Below, in pieces: positions 48,901 through 55,556 of a stretch of DNA of 64,000 nt; position 1 is the first letter of the stretch; every line of letters starts with the position of its first letter. Below the pieces are notes generated by a model that was given only the letters and a program-made list of their open reading frames with translations, had not been told where the DNA came from and did not search any database. Source of the DNA: Kryptolebias marmoratus (taxonomy: Eukaryota > Chordata > Actinopteri > Cyprinodontiformes > Rivulidae); assembly GCF_001649575.2 (NCBI RefSeq), contig NC_051440.1, forward strand, positions 24,611,617 to 24,675,616, written 5' to 3'. Made by a program: the position numbers and the translations under genes.

Positions 48901-51892
48901 ATGTTTAGAAACACTGAAGTATTGTTGCACACTCATTTCACAGGCCTCCGTGTATATTCATTCGTGTGTGTGTGTGTGTGTTGTTGTTGTTGTAGGAGAT
49001 GTAAAGCATATTGCTCTTAAAGAAAAGCAGCTCTCCTAAAGTGAGTTTGACACAAATGAGTTTAGTCTTTTCTCTCACAGGGCTCGGGCTCATTAAAACA
49101 TATTACTGTTCTTGCCACAAAACTAAGGACCTATTTTGGTTGCCAGACAGTTTTTGAAGCAAATGAAATGCATTCACACACACACACACACACACACATA
49201 CACACAGAATGAGGAGAAGAAGAGTCTTATATTAAGTGACAGCAAAGCGAGTCTTCTTTTTAAAGGAACAATGCGTGAAACCACGAGCACAGTTTGAGTC
49301 CATAAGGTTCAAATATTTGCAAACATCTATACAGCCTTCCTCTGTTTCCTTCAGTTTATTTGACTTTAGTCAGTTTTATAGGTAATACACCATCAGCAGT
49401 ATTGCTAAATATCTAAACGAATTAAATAATTGAACATATGTTGTCTTACAAACGTTTACCGTACGGATTTCAGGGGAGATGAATTAAATTACTTGTGCAA
49501 AGTGGCTTAAATGAAAAAACAAACTAACAGTAAAAAACAATCTGTTATTGGCAAACAGCAACACTTCCATATGACCAGCTGACAAGATGTTAACAAAAAT
49601 CTAAAGAAAGGGAACGCTGACGGCTGAATAACTGCTGAAACTTACTGAAGAAGCAGAAACATTAGCTAAAAGCTAAAAGTAGCATATGCTAGCAGACAGC
49701 TAAATATGGTAAAAGACTAGATAAAAGCAGTCAAAGGGTAGCTAAAAGCTAAATGTAACAAAGTGCTAACTAAATGCTGAATTAAGCAAAATGCTAGCTG
49801 ATAGTAGCAAAAGGCTAGCTAAAAGCTAAAGGTATAAGAATCATAGCTGAAAGCTAAAAGTAGCAGAAGAACAATTAAATAGAACACCAAGGTTGAAGAG
49901 ATGATCTCAATGTGTTTATGTAGCAAAAATATTCGTAAATAAATATTTGGGAATAAAGTTAAATATTTTGAAAACTATAAAAGTTACAAAAACCAGCAGT
50001 AATGTCGGCCATCTTCTGAATGAGCTGAACATTTTGATATATAAACGGATAAAACACTGCAGAGGTGGTCAGATCGTGTTCCAGTCGAAGCTCCTGAGTT
50101 TTGTGAATAAAAGCCTCTTTTTGTTGGTTTTATGAAATGAGTTTGATTTAAATAAAACACCTAATTTGATCAACTCTTCCTGTGTGTTTTATTTTGCTGC
50201 CAACAAACCTTTTCATCGCTCAGGTTTGCTGAAAAATGGTGATAAATGAAACATTTGCCACCCGTCAAATAAACTTGTTCTGCTTGACAAGCGATGCATT
50301 TTTCAGGTTAAACCAGGAGAGCAGCAGCAGTCGGGACTCTTGGCCTTGCTCTGCAGCATTAAACTGGATCTGAACAGCAATCACGAGCTGTGAAATTTCA
50401 AACACAAGGTCAAATATATTCTGGCTGTGCCTGAAAGCTTCACTGTAAACGGCTCCGTGTTTTTGTGGCACGTATCCAGCAGCAGCTGAAGAAGATCCAG
50501 AAACGTAAAGTTAACGTAAAGAAGCAGTGGATCAAACTGATTCTGAGGCATTTATCAGCTTTATTTATGCTTCTTCTTTTGAATATGTTGCTGTTGTGTT
50601 TATATTTAAACAGATTATTTTACTCTTTATATAAGCAGGTGTTTGAGTTCTTTAGCCGTTTTCGTTTTAACTCTTCTCAGCTTTTTGTGCCTCCCGTGAT
50701 ATGAAAGTGTTTGCTTAAGCCTGCTGGCAATTTAAAATGCCAACTGTTCTGTGATAAATACTGGAACAGCTCCAACGTGACTTCCTTTGGGACAATATTT
50801 ACTGTTAGTTTCTTCTGAGCTGCAGGACTTGAGCACTTTTAAATCAGGAAGTCAGTCGCTCCACCAACGCCTACCTGAAACAAACACCTGACCAGCTTGA
50901 AGTTTGCAGAATAAGTGACACTTTAAAGTTACCACTAAAGCTAGTTATTGTGGATTTTTGTAAAAGTTGTTGTTTGGTTTTATAAAAAGGACATTTGTGA
51001 GATTTATTTGATCACATTAGTTGTGACAGTGAATCAGCTGCTGCAGCTTCTTTTTATTTTTTGGTTCTAATTGTGATAATCGGACCTTGTAGGTCGGGGT
51101 TTGAGTTCCCCCATGAGCCTGGGGGCTGTTTTCTGGGTCATCAGCCCCTGGTAGGGTCTCCCATGGCAAACTGGCCTCAGGTGGGGATCCTCTTGTTCTC
51201 CTGGGTGACTTTAATGCCCATGTGGGATGGAGTTATCTGGAGGGGGTGATTGGGAGGAACAGCCTCCCTGATCTGAACCCGAGTGGTGTTCTGTTATTGG
51301 ACTTCTGTGCTAGATGTGGCCTGTCCATAACGAACACCAGGATCGAGCATAGGGTGGTCTAGAAGTGTACCAGGCCACCTTAGTCCAAAGGTGGAGGATC
51401 GATTTTGTAACCGTGTCATCAGACCTGCAGCCCTGTGTTTTAGGCACAGACAGGTAAAAACAGTATCGCCCACCTTCGCCTGTCGACAACAATCAGTCAT
51501 AAACATGCAGGTGAACTGTGCTCACAAACAACGCTGCAAACAGTGTCACCCCTTGGACACGCACCAATAAAGCGCTTTTATCCAACTGAAACACTCTTGT
51601 GAAACAATGTCTTAGAGAAGCTTCTGCACAAAGAGGACAGGGGTTTTACTTAAAGCTAAAAAGTGTTCAGTTAACAAATAAATTAGAAGAGAATCTGCTG
51701 GAAAGAACAGATATTTCACCTGGTCTTGTTTCTCTCTTCCTCCAGGGTGGAGCCATCCAGAACATTGAGTCTCAGCGGTGTTTGGAGCTGGTGGAGAGCA
51801 AACAGTCAGAGTTCACGTTTCAGCTGGCCATTCAGGACTGCACAGGTCAGAAATGGACCATCACAAACATATTGACTGTCCTGCCACAGTGA
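6937..51892 (+). CDS. galnt8: Polypeptide N-acetylgalactosaminyltransferase 8-like, 3' half of gene (7 exons in window)
   Basis: Joined exons 6937-7134, 10676-10790, 20607-20792, 21476-21613, 27922-28017, 42107-42271 and 51746-51892 keep one frame across all GT-AG junctions and give about 347 residues ending in TGA. The protein family transfers GalNAc from UDP-GalNAc to Ser/Thr in the Golgi lumen to start mucin-type O-glycosylation. Visible features are the Gal/GalNAc-T segment with [17 protein letters not shown], the CSRIAHIER segment whose His corresponds to a metal ligand in characterised GALNTs, and a C-terminal ricin-type lectin domain with three CLD/QxW-like repeats. Tyr replaces the usual Trp in WGGEN, as in the GALNT8/9/17/18 group. 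Segments such as [17 protein letters not shown] and [19 protein letters not shown] look most like GALNT8 from memory of the family. A full family protein is about 600-640 aa, so some 290 residues (tail, anchor, stem and DxH half) lie upstream of the window. The family is clear; the exact paralogue (8a or 8b in fish) is not settled. Confidence 0.82.
7929..9440 (+). repeat. Long dispersed fish repeat, split by an LTR insertion at 7953-8410
   Basis: The part before the insertion (AATTCAATTCAGTTTATTCA) joins the part after it (GTGCCAGATTATAACAGAAG), and continues through landmarks such as CATCTGCCTCGATCGGCTGG, GGTCCAGGTGTGGTTTCTAT, TTTATCAAGAAGGAAAGTCC and GAAATATGATCTCTCC. I recognise this from memory as an abundant teleost interspersed repeat of about 1 kb without an intact ORF. 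The class is uncertain. Confidence 0.7.
7953..8410 (+). mobile_element. Candidate solo LTR nested in an older repeat
   Basis: The 458-bp element starts TGTTAGGATC and ends TGATCATGACA. It therefore has TG...CA ends, a TTTAAAA box mid-way (CTCTGCCTTTAAAACCCAGT) and AATAAA near the 3' end, an LTR-like layout. Flanks GGAGT and AGAGT form a near-perfect 4-5-bp target duplication, and removing the element restores the interrupted repeat. A related copy is at 37627-38045. The short protein frame inside is not meaningful. Confidence 0.65.
9580..10093 (+). repeat. Palindrome-tailed repeat family, copy 2
   Basis: The leader GATAATGCTTTTGCCTGCGT, then ACCATTAGCAAAACATCTCA, AAGATGGCTGCCACAGCAAA and CAGTTTTACAGATACTGAGG match the family. 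The tail GGCGATAAGCATTCCCTCAA...GTTAGGCATTTAAT keeps the ending but the palindrome is decayed. Confidence 0.85.
10676..10790 (+). CDS. galnt8: galnt8-like exon: YGGEN motif of the catalytic domain
   Basis: The acceptor is CTATTTCAG and the donor AGG|GTAAGA. One base plus 38 codons encode [38 protein letters not shown]. This is the Gal/GalNAc-T signature used for UDP-GalNAc and acceptor binding. The residue before GGEN is Tyr rather than Trp, typical of the GALNT8/9/17/18 group. Phase agrees with both neighbouring exons. Confidence 0.93.
11185..11823 (+). repeat. Palindrome-tailed repeat family, copy 3 (best full-length two-module copy)
   Basis: Order: leader AAAGGCGACGGCAGAGCAAT with a GT-rich run, module A (TTTAGCAAATATTGAGCTAA, GTGGAAGTAGCTGGCAGTCA), a link AGCATTAACTGTTGGAGCCA plus TGTTAGCAAAATATCCCATG, module B (AACTAATATTTGATATGGTA), and a tail with AAAAGGTGGCGGTC and the perfect palindrome GCATTCCTTCAAGGAATGC at 11793-11811, then TAGGCCTTTAAT. 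The palindrome has 9-bp arms around one base. No coding capacity is evident. Mobilisation class is unknown: there is no long TIR, and the terminal hairpin recalls Helitron-type ends but sequence beyond it is also conserved. Confidence 0.9.
12908..13145 (-). repeat. Palindrome-tailed repeat family, copy 4 (partial)
   Basis: Read on the minus strand this is a tail-proximal fragment. TATTCCTTGAAGGAATGCAT at 12921-12940 is the palindrome, followed by CTCAGCTACCACCACATGTA and GTGGCATCCATCTTGAATTG, the complement of the module. The leader half is missing. Confidence 0.85.
13185..13350 (+). repeat. TAGCTTTTAGCT-array element, copy 1
   Basis: A degenerate array of CTTTTAGCTT-type units is followed by a non-repetitive end, GTCATTCAGCACTCAGCATT. 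The same combination occurs at 31055-31315 and, inverted, at 49610-49885, so the array and end travel together as one dispersed element. Confidence 0.65.
13716..13830 (+). repeat. Partial copy of the 6427-6688 MITE
   Basis: CAGAGACAGGACCAGAAGCT and GGAAGTTGAAGTCACAATGG match the interior of the 6427 element (GAGACAGGACTGGAAGCTGG). The ends are decayed or missing. Confidence 0.65.
15211..15360 (+). repeat. (AAT)n microsatellite with attached dispersed repeat
   Basis: (TAA)n occupies 15211-15235. It is followed by GACTTTAATTTGTAACACAC and ATCTCAAAGTGCTACAAAGT, typical of a fish interspersed repeat whose tail is a trinucleotide array. Confidence 0.65.
16400..17012 (+). repeat. Palindrome-tailed repeat family, copy 5 (interrupted)
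   Basis: The leader AAAGGCGAAGGTAGAGCATC and GT-rich run are cut at the ACC|ATTAGCAAAATAT junction by the element at 16469-16691. They resume with ATTAGCAAAATATATCATTT, AAGATGGCAGCCACAGCAAA and a decayed tail (GATATGTATTCCTTTAGGAA). The family consensus across the junction is restored when the insert is removed. Confidence 0.85.
16469..16691. mobile_element. Short-TIR nonautonomous element nested in copy 5
   Basis: A 223-bp insert has inverted ends GTGTCAAACTC (16473-16483) and GAGTTTGACAC (16676-16686). It is flanked by GTCTGCACC and GTCTATACC, a 9-bp (or 8-bp) target duplication with two mismatches. The ends match a repeat frequent in fish genomes (GTCAAACTCC ... GGAGTTTGACACCCCTG). The duplication length suggests a hAT-type origin, which is inference. 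Confidence 0.7.
17632..17730 (+). repeat. Partial copy of the 6427-6688 MITE
   Basis: AAGTGATGTTCTGTCAAATA is shared exactly with the 6427 element, and TACCTTATCAGCCATGACAT matches the complement or body less well. The right end is missing. Confidence 0.6.
17901..18690 (+). mobile_element. Decayed DNA transposon with remnant coding sequence
   Basis: The left end CAACCCAAGTTACAAAAAAG, TTGGGACGTTGTGTAAAATA and GAATGCAATGATTTGCAAAT is an inverted-repeat end well known in teleost genomes. The interior (about 18270-18685) keeps a broken frame with [13 protein letters not shown] and [18 protein letters not shown], followed by frameshifts and stops. I do not assign the superfamily. A second, shorter relative is at about 48470-48700. 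Confidence 0.65.
19660..19980 (+). repeat. Palindrome-tailed repeat family, copy 6
   Basis: This single-module copy contains GCAAAATATCTTGTGAACCT and TTCAAGATGGCTGCCGCAGC. The tail is AAAGGCGACGGGCGACATGC with a perfect palindrome GCATTCCTTCAAGGAATGC at 19949-19967, then TAACCCCTTTCAT. Confidence 0.9.
20607..20792 (+). CDS. galnt8: galnt8-like exon: VWQCGG and CSRIAHIER segment
   Basis: The acceptor is ACAACAG and the donor CTGCAG|GTAAAC. Sixty-two codons start [21 protein letters not shown] and continue through [20 protein letters not shown] and [20 protein letters not shown]. The His in CSRIAHIER corresponds to the third metal ligand in characterised GALNTs. [11 protein letters not shown] is a strongly conserved family block. 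A 683-bp intron follows, the shortest in the gene. Confidence 0.93.
20793..21475 (+). other. galnt8-like intron of 683 bp
   Basis: This is the shortest intron of the gene. No repeat is recognised. CCTAGCAAC at 20894-20902 resembles an RFX half-site but is isolated. Confidence 0.7.
21476..21613 (+). CDS. galnt8: galnt8-like exon: end of catalytic domain
   Basis: The acceptor is CTCCCACAG and the donor GTT|GTGAGT. Forty-six codons encode [40 protein letters not shown] and TVAYGV. This is the GDIS-R--LR---C--F-W-L---YPE block that closes the catalytic domain and leads to the lectin linker. The frame continues cleanly from the previous exon. Confidence 0.92.
22340..22780 (+). repeat. Possible dispersed repeat
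   Basis: The stretch with CTGCAGTTTATTCCTGGAAG, GGGCAGGAGACCAAGGAAGG and ATTTATAAATGAAAGCATAC has the style of a fish interspersed repeat. I see no second copy in the window. Confidence 0.3.
23631..24215 (-). repeat. Palindrome-tailed repeat family, copy 7 (two-module, inverted)
   Basis: Read on the minus strand the copy has both modules. The tail at the left end is ATTAAAGGCCTAGATTTCCT with decayed palindrome at 23643-23661, then GTGGCAGCCATCTTGAATTG. A second module extends to TTTTGCTAACAGACAGACAC. Confidence 0.85.
26030..26240 (+). pseudogene. Fossil of a Tc1/mariner transposase C-terminus
   Basis: A broken frame reads [17 protein letters not shown] then a stop. This resembles the WPPQSPDLNPIE(N/H)LW block before the last catalytic acid of Tc1-type transposases. 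Preceding codons give [11 protein letters not shown] with a stop just upstream. No intact frame or inverted ends remain. It lies inside a galnt8-like intron. Confidence 0.55.
27922..28017 (+). CDS. galnt8: galnt8-like exon: lectin domain, first repeat
   Basis: The acceptor is TTTTCCCAG and the donor CCTCAG|GTCAGC. Thirty-two codons encode [19 protein letters not shown] and [13 protein letters not shown]. This is the alpha repeat of the ricin B-type lectin fold, with the CLDQG motif and the paired Cys in LCHG. The lectin domain of GALNTs binds existing GalNAc and steers further glycosylation. Confidence 0.92.
29752..30180 (+). repeat. Palindrome-tailed repeat family, copy 8 (tail missing)
   Basis: Two module starts are visible: CAGCAAAATACCTGATGAAC with GAAAGTAATTAATGGATGTA, and AGCATTAACTCTTGGAGTTT with GTTAGCAAAATATCTCTTTA. 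The palindromic tail is absent. Confidence 0.75.
31055..31315 (+). repeat. TAGCTTTTAGCT-array element, copy 2
   Basis: The array has units such as TGCTACTTTTAGCTACTG and ends with GAAGTCATTCAGCGCTCAGC, the same non-repetitive end as the copy at 13185. Confidence 0.65.
32587..32852 (+). repeat. (GGTA)n and dispersed repeat running into the assembly gap
   Basis: Five GGTA-type units precede TTTATTTATATAGCACTTTT and CGAGGCGACTCAAGGTGCTT, a fish repeat associated with short tandem tails. It is truncated by the run of N. Confidence 0.65.
32853..33801. other. Assembly gap (949 N)
   Basis: Unresolved bases within an intron of the galnt8-like gene. The left flank is a dispersed repeat and the right flank is a 20-nt A run (33802-33821), consistent with a repeat-induced gap. 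Flanking exons join in frame, so no coding exon needs to lie inside it. Confidence 0.99.
35084..35445 (-). repeat. Palindrome-tailed repeat family, copy 9
   Basis: Read on the minus strand: decayed palindrome at 35096-35114 (GCTTTCCTTAAAGGGATGC), then CTCAGCTACTACCACACCAA, TAATATCTGTAAAACTGACA and GTTCATGAGATATTTAGCTA. It is a single-module copy. Confidence 0.85.
37627..38045 (+). mobile_element. Second copy of the LTR-like element
   Basis: It starts TGTCAGGATTTGGGTTTTG. Shared landmarks with 7953-8410 are CTCACCTGTGCCCACTTCCC, CAGCTTTAAAACCTGGTCAC and TTTAATAAATTAG near the 3' end. The final TGACA is not seen, so the right border is approximate. Long open frames here are chance. Confidence 0.6.
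38110..38350. repeat. Palindrome-tailed repeat family, copy 10 (two inverted fragments)
   Basis: GGCAGCCATCTTGAATTGAG at about 38153 is in minus orientation. GGAGTCAACTCAGTTTACGA and TGGTAGTAGCTGAGCGTCAT from about 38233 are in plus orientation. Two family fragments thus meet head to head with a short spacer. Confidence 0.65.
39950..39992. repeat. (CA)n microsatellite
   Basis: A pure AC dinucleotide run of about 43 bp. Confidence 0.97.
41600..41815 (+). repeat. tRNA-type SINE remnant
   Basis: GGTCAGAGGTTCAATCCCCA contains a B-box-like GGTTCAATCC. It is followed by AAGACACTGAACCCCCAACT and, later, GTATGAATGAATGAATG, the body layout of common fish SINEs. The A-box half is poorly preserved. 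Confidence 0.5.
42101..42106 (+). promoter_or_regulatory. NAGNAG tandem splice acceptor
   Basis: CAGCAG directly precedes the 42107 exon. Use of the first AG would insert one Gln codon (PQ-Q-NVYY) in the lectin domain without changing the frame. Confidence 0.75.
42107..42271 (+). CDS. galnt8: galnt8-like exon: lectin domain, second repeat (tandem acceptor)
   Basis: Fifty-five codons start [20 protein letters not shown] and continue with [19 protein letters not shown] and MKLTWTFTQ, the beta lectin repeat. The donor is CAG|GTGAGC. The acceptor reads TCTCCCAGCAG|AAT, a NAGNAG tandem, so the exon may also begin at 42104 and add one Gln. I chose 42107 because PQNVYY matches the family spacing I remember. 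Confidence 0.91.
43955..44553 (+). repeat. Palindrome-tailed repeat family, copy 11 (two-module)
   Basis: ATCATTAGCAAAATATCTCT opens module A. TTGTCAAAATATCTCATGAA at about 44261 opens module B. Both contain AGATATTGAGCTAA and TGGTAGTAGCTAAGAGT. The palindrome at 44521-44539 (GCATTCCTCAAAGAAATGC) is slightly decayed. Confidence 0.88.
45333..45602 (-). repeat. Palindrome-tailed repeat family, copy 12
   Basis: Minus orientation: AAAGGCCTGCTTGAAAGACT is the decayed tail, then CATATCGCCCGCCGCACTTC, CTCAGCTGCTACCACATCAA, and the leader complement CAAGCAAAAATATCATCACC at the right end. It is internally deleted. Confidence 0.82.
48470..48700 (+). mobile_element. Short decayed relative of the 17901 transposon
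   Basis: TTTTTTATTCACAGTGGAAC and GGCAGCAACACCTCCAAAAA, with GCATTCTGTTTTTATTTGCA in inverted sense, match the ends of the 17901 family. There is no coding part, so it is probably an internally deleted copy. Confidence 0.5.
48966..48993. repeat. (TG)n/(TTG)n microsatellite
   Basis: A GT run passes into TTG repeats (GTGTGTGTGTTGTTGTTGTTG). Confidence 0.9.
49175..49206. repeat. (CA)n microsatellite
   Basis: An AC run with one interruption before ACACACAGAATG. Confidence 0.9.
49610..49885 (-). repeat. TAGCTTTTAGCT-array element, copy 3 (inverted)
   Basis: The end complement GGGAACGCTGACGGCTGAAT lies at the left. It is followed by an array of GCTAAAAGCTAAAAGTAGCA-type units. Order and orientation are the mirror of the copies at 13185 and 31055. 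Confidence 0.65.
51065..51490 (+). pseudogene. Non-LTR retrotransposon (LINE) endonuclease fossil
   Basis: One frame reads [20 protein letters not shown], then [20 protein letters not shown] and [13 protein letters not shown], before stops. GDFNAHVG and the SLPDLNPSG block are typical of APE-type endonuclease domains of fish LINEs. The fragment is 5'-truncated and interrupted. It ends about 250 bp before the last galnt8-like exon. Confidence 0.7.
51746..51892 (+). CDS. galnt8: galnt8-like last coding exon: third lectin repeat and stop
   Basis: The acceptor is CTTCCTCCAG. Forty-eight codons and TGA encode [40 protein letters not shown] and NILTVLPQ. This is the gamma lectin repeat with RCLEL and the DCTGQKW (C-QxW) ending, close to the normal C-terminus of the family. 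An apparent open frame extending upstream to 51599 is intron read-through. Confidence 0.92.
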   Translation, partial: GGAIQNIESQRCLELVESKQSEFTFQLAIQDCTGQKWTITNILTVLPQ

Positions 51893-52890
51893 CACCAGGC
51901 TCGGCCTGGATCAGCATACTGTGATGGACCATTAGGCAAAGGTCAGGTGTGGAGTTCTGACCCACACACAGAACTGGACTGAACCTGGGAAGAGTCAAAA
52001 AACAGTTTCAGTGCTGGAGCTGCTGTAACTAAAATCTGCACTGACAATGATGAGCTTCAATCAGGCACGGACCATTGGTACCCTAACAACCATTTTATAA
52101 CAACGACCTGAGAGAGGAGACGCTCACAGACGGAGCAGATGTTGTTAAAACTTCCCATCCTGCAGTCAAAATGAGAAACATGGTCGTTTGTTTTTCAAAG
52201 CATAAGGCTGATGAAACCATGGAAATAGTCTGGTTACTGCAGGAGCGGGCCTGTGACACACAGATGCAGATAAATTTCTTGGTACCCTTCCACAATATTT
52301 AAAAAAAACACAACTTGGAAGTCAGAAAGCTCCTGTGACTCAGCAACATGCATTTTGGTGAGTTTCTGTCTGGCTTTTTTGTGCTTTTCAGCCAACAGTG
52401 AAGTGTCCTGAGATCCATGGAGTCCGTTATGATTCCGATTGTTATGGATGGTGAGATCGCCTTGACCTTGGAGTTCAGCTTGAATGGTTTTCTTGTCTAT
52501 TTTTCTACCATCCGTCTGATCAACCTGGGGTCGCATTTTCTCTTGCATCCACATCCTGGGAGGTCGGCTACAGTCCCATGAAGTTTCTGCTTTTTAATAA
52601 TCTTGTCAGCTGTGGTCAGAGGATCATGAAGCTGCTTGGAGACGGTCCTGTAGCCTTTAGCTTTAACATGGATACCTATAATCTTCTTTCTGAGCTCCTC
52701 AGACAGCTCTGCTCCACGTTCGATGTGGCACTCACAACCATACCAGACTACCCAGGGACGCTTTGTTCTCTTTAAAAAGTCTGATGTAAAACTAGAAGGC
52801 CCTTGTGGTACTAATTAAGGTCCAACACTTTGTTTGAAACATGACTATAATGAAAAGATTAATAGTCTCTTTAAGGGTAGCAATAAATCT
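51893..52890 (+). other. Probable 3' UTR region of galnt8-like gene
   Basis: No AATAAA is seen in the first 400 bp after the stop. The first canonical AATAAA on this strand is at 52882-52887, beyond a Tc1 fossil. The mature transcript may therefore include that fossil, or use a variant poly(A) signal that I cannot identify. This is inference from position only. Confidence 0.3.
52234..52775 (-). pseudogene. Tc1/mariner transposase fossil in the galnt8 3' region
   Basis: On the minus strand, segments in shifting frames resemble the Tc1 DNA-binding half: ELSEELRKKIIG, KGYRTVSKQLHDP, then HGTVADLPGCG, then GRKIDKKTIQAELQGQG and NGLHG with LAEKHKKARQKLTKMH. Frameshifts separate the blocks and the catalytic half is missing. 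It starts about 340 bp after the galnt8-like stop, antisense to the gene. Confidence 0.65.
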
Positions 52891-55535
52891 GTCCAAACTG
52901 CGTTAGCATATCTTTGTAAAATAAACAACAAATCATTTCTTTCACTTTTTTTTCCTTGTTTCCTCTCACACATAGTAACGGTATTCAGATATATATCAGA
53001 CAGCTGCTTTTCACGAGAAATGAAGAATTGTTTCAAGGAGCTGTGAGGGTACCAACAGATTGGTCTGCATCTGTAAATCAGGTCCTTGTAGTTAAAGATG
53101 GCGGCTGAACTCCCTCAGCCTCCTCACATATTAACAAACTGAACATGAAGGATGGGGGGCATTCCAGAAAACCCAGCGTTCCGATGCAAAGCAGCTGATT
53201 TGTTGCACAAATTTGATATTTAGAACGTAGCTATACATTATTACCATCACATATTGTTTGATTTAACATTGAAAACAGCACAGGTGCTGGAAATCCTTCC
53301 CCTCGATCACAAAAAGGAGAGAAAGTGGATTAGAAAGTAACCAAAGAATGATTTAAACTCACACTGTGATAGAAACTCTTTTCCTCTGAAGTCTCAAAGT
53401 GTGCTCTGGAATTAAATGGATCAGAAGCAAAGCTGCTGATCATACCAGCAGGCGCCGTATAAGTTTGGTCAGAAACACAGCAGAAGAAAAAAAAAAGATT
53501 TTAAATTTGCTGCAATCTCTTGTAACACCTGAACAAAGGAGTAAATGTGATGCTGAGGAAAGGAAGAAGGAAACCTCAAAGCCCAGCTGGATTTCAGCAC
53601 GAGTGCACCAGTCTGTAAAGACCTGGATCTGTACTCAGGATTTCACAAACACTTAGCTCATTAGTTTTCCCAGCTGGACTCCGTTTGCTTTAGAAACCGC
53701 AGCCAAGTTTGATTTAAGGAAATCACAGAAAATGCTGTTTAAATCACCACATCCTTTAATTTCCAATTTATTTAGTCATTTCACCCCCTTCAGTATCAAG
53801 AATTGGGATGTCCAGTCAGTGTAAAATAACAAGTTTAGAGTCGGAGTGCTGTGACATAAGGCAGGGGATCGACCAGATGCTGCTAAAAATCTCTGTTCAT
53901 GAAAAGAAAAACAGATGATCGAAGCAACTTATGAATTCTGTTGCATGTTGAGGCCAAGTGGCAGCGACACTGACAATCTGAACTGACCAAACCCAGAATC
54001 CTGTAACCAACAAGTATAGTTTGTTTAAAACATTTATTCCAACCAAGAACGTGTTTACCTCCTTTAAAGCCACTCTTGGAGTCTTAAATTTTATGTTCAG
54101 CCCTAAAACTTGATGAAAATCCACCGTTTATGTCAGTGGCTTTAGCAATTATTCTCCTTTATCTTCGAAAAACTTGATTTGTGCATTAACTGTGTTTTAC
54201 AGAAGAAATAATATTGACAAAAGAAACAAGAATTAGACGTTAAAGTCGATGAAACACTTTAAAGTAAACACTTAAAAACGTATAACAGTCAACCGGAGGG
54301 AACAGAGCGTTTCAGGACATAAATTTAATGAAAGTAAATAATTAAATAAAGATTCAAAGCTTTTCTCAGCTCCTCGGGCTGAAAACTAAAAGCTGCTTCG
54401 CTCCGTGTTTTCGTTCTGCACTTCAGGACGACCTGAGGGGCCGATCTGCTCCGGAAGGTGAAAACGTGGCGAACAGGTTCGCAGGTGCAGGACCAGGAAG
54501 TGCGGTGAAGAAAACGCAGAACAAACAGAAGGATTTTAAAACTGGCTTTCTGCTTCTGCTGCAGAGAACTGCCGAAAAGCCTCTGAAGCTGCAGAGTTTC
54601 GACAAAAACGTTACAAAACACGAGCAAGCGTGAGCACAGTGTCATTCTGAATGAACGAAATGGAAGAAAATGGATAACTATCACACAATATAAAAAAAAA
54701 AACAGCTCTTCCATCGTTGATCTGTTTCTGCAGGTAAACAAACACACATGGTAGCTGGCAGCTGTGCTCAAACTTTACTGACAGATGTTTAATTTAAGGA
54801 GACATTAACCATCATTAGGAGAAAAAGGCCGAGGATCAGTGACGCGGGGAGAAGCTGGTAAAGATGACTCAATTCAAACAGAAAACCCCAGAAATAATGT
54901 TCCATTCAGCTGTGAGGAATGAAAAACTCTTATTTATGATAGTAAAACATAATTAAAAGCTCATGAAAACTGTTTTTAGGATTTGTTACCTGATCTAAAA
55001 AGGAATCAAATCAAATTCTCCCTCTTTAATAAAACATTAGGGGAAGTGTTTTTAATGCATTTTAATGCGTTCCTTCATTTGACTCATTTAGATTTCTGGG
55101 AAATATTTTAATATTTAACTCTGACATCCAACTTTTCTTACTTCTTGTTAGTAATTCTTTAAAAGAAAGTTTGATCACATAAACCTGCTTTTTATACATC
55201 TGCAGTTATTTGATGTTTGCAGGAAATTTGAACAAAATAACACGGAAACCAGAATCCTCAGAATTGATCAGTAAATGAAAAAATGCATCTCGGAGTTAAA
55301 TTCGTGCCTAAATTTGAAATATGAGATGAGTTAATTTGAGCAGTTAACAGTTCTGGGCCGGCCGTTTGGACAGATGTTTCATGTTTCAGCTAAATTTGAA
55401 GCTTTTTGCTGATTGGATGCTTACCTCTTCGAATCTTTTGTTTTCTTTTTCTATTTACAGCTGTCCAAAGATATACTCTGCCGTGAAGCTTTTAATTAAA
55501 TTTAGCTGCTTTGCAATCAGTTCTTTGTTTATTAA

Positions 55536-55556
55536 CCCCCCCACCCCCCACCCCCC
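55536..55556 (-). other. C-rich tract (G-quadruplex/i-motif potential)
   Basis: Three C runs of 7, 6 and 6 are separated by single A residues. The minus strand is correspondingly G-rich. Confidence 0.7.

Larger units (their letters stand above)
42272..51745 (+). other. galnt8-like intron of 9.5 kb
   Basis: It contains palindrome-family copies 11 and 12, a (CGG)n run at about 46488-46506, TG and CA microsatellites near 48966 and 49176, a decayed transposon end (about 48470), a TAGCT-array element (49610-49885) and a LINE endonuclease fossil (51065-51490). Confidence 0.7.

Noticed and set aside
54325..54771. 148-codon minus-strand open frame
   Set aside because: Its composition is irregular, with hydrophobic and Cys/Phe-rich runs. 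There is no family resemblance, no splice context and it lies in gene-free DNA; chance is the simplest explanation.
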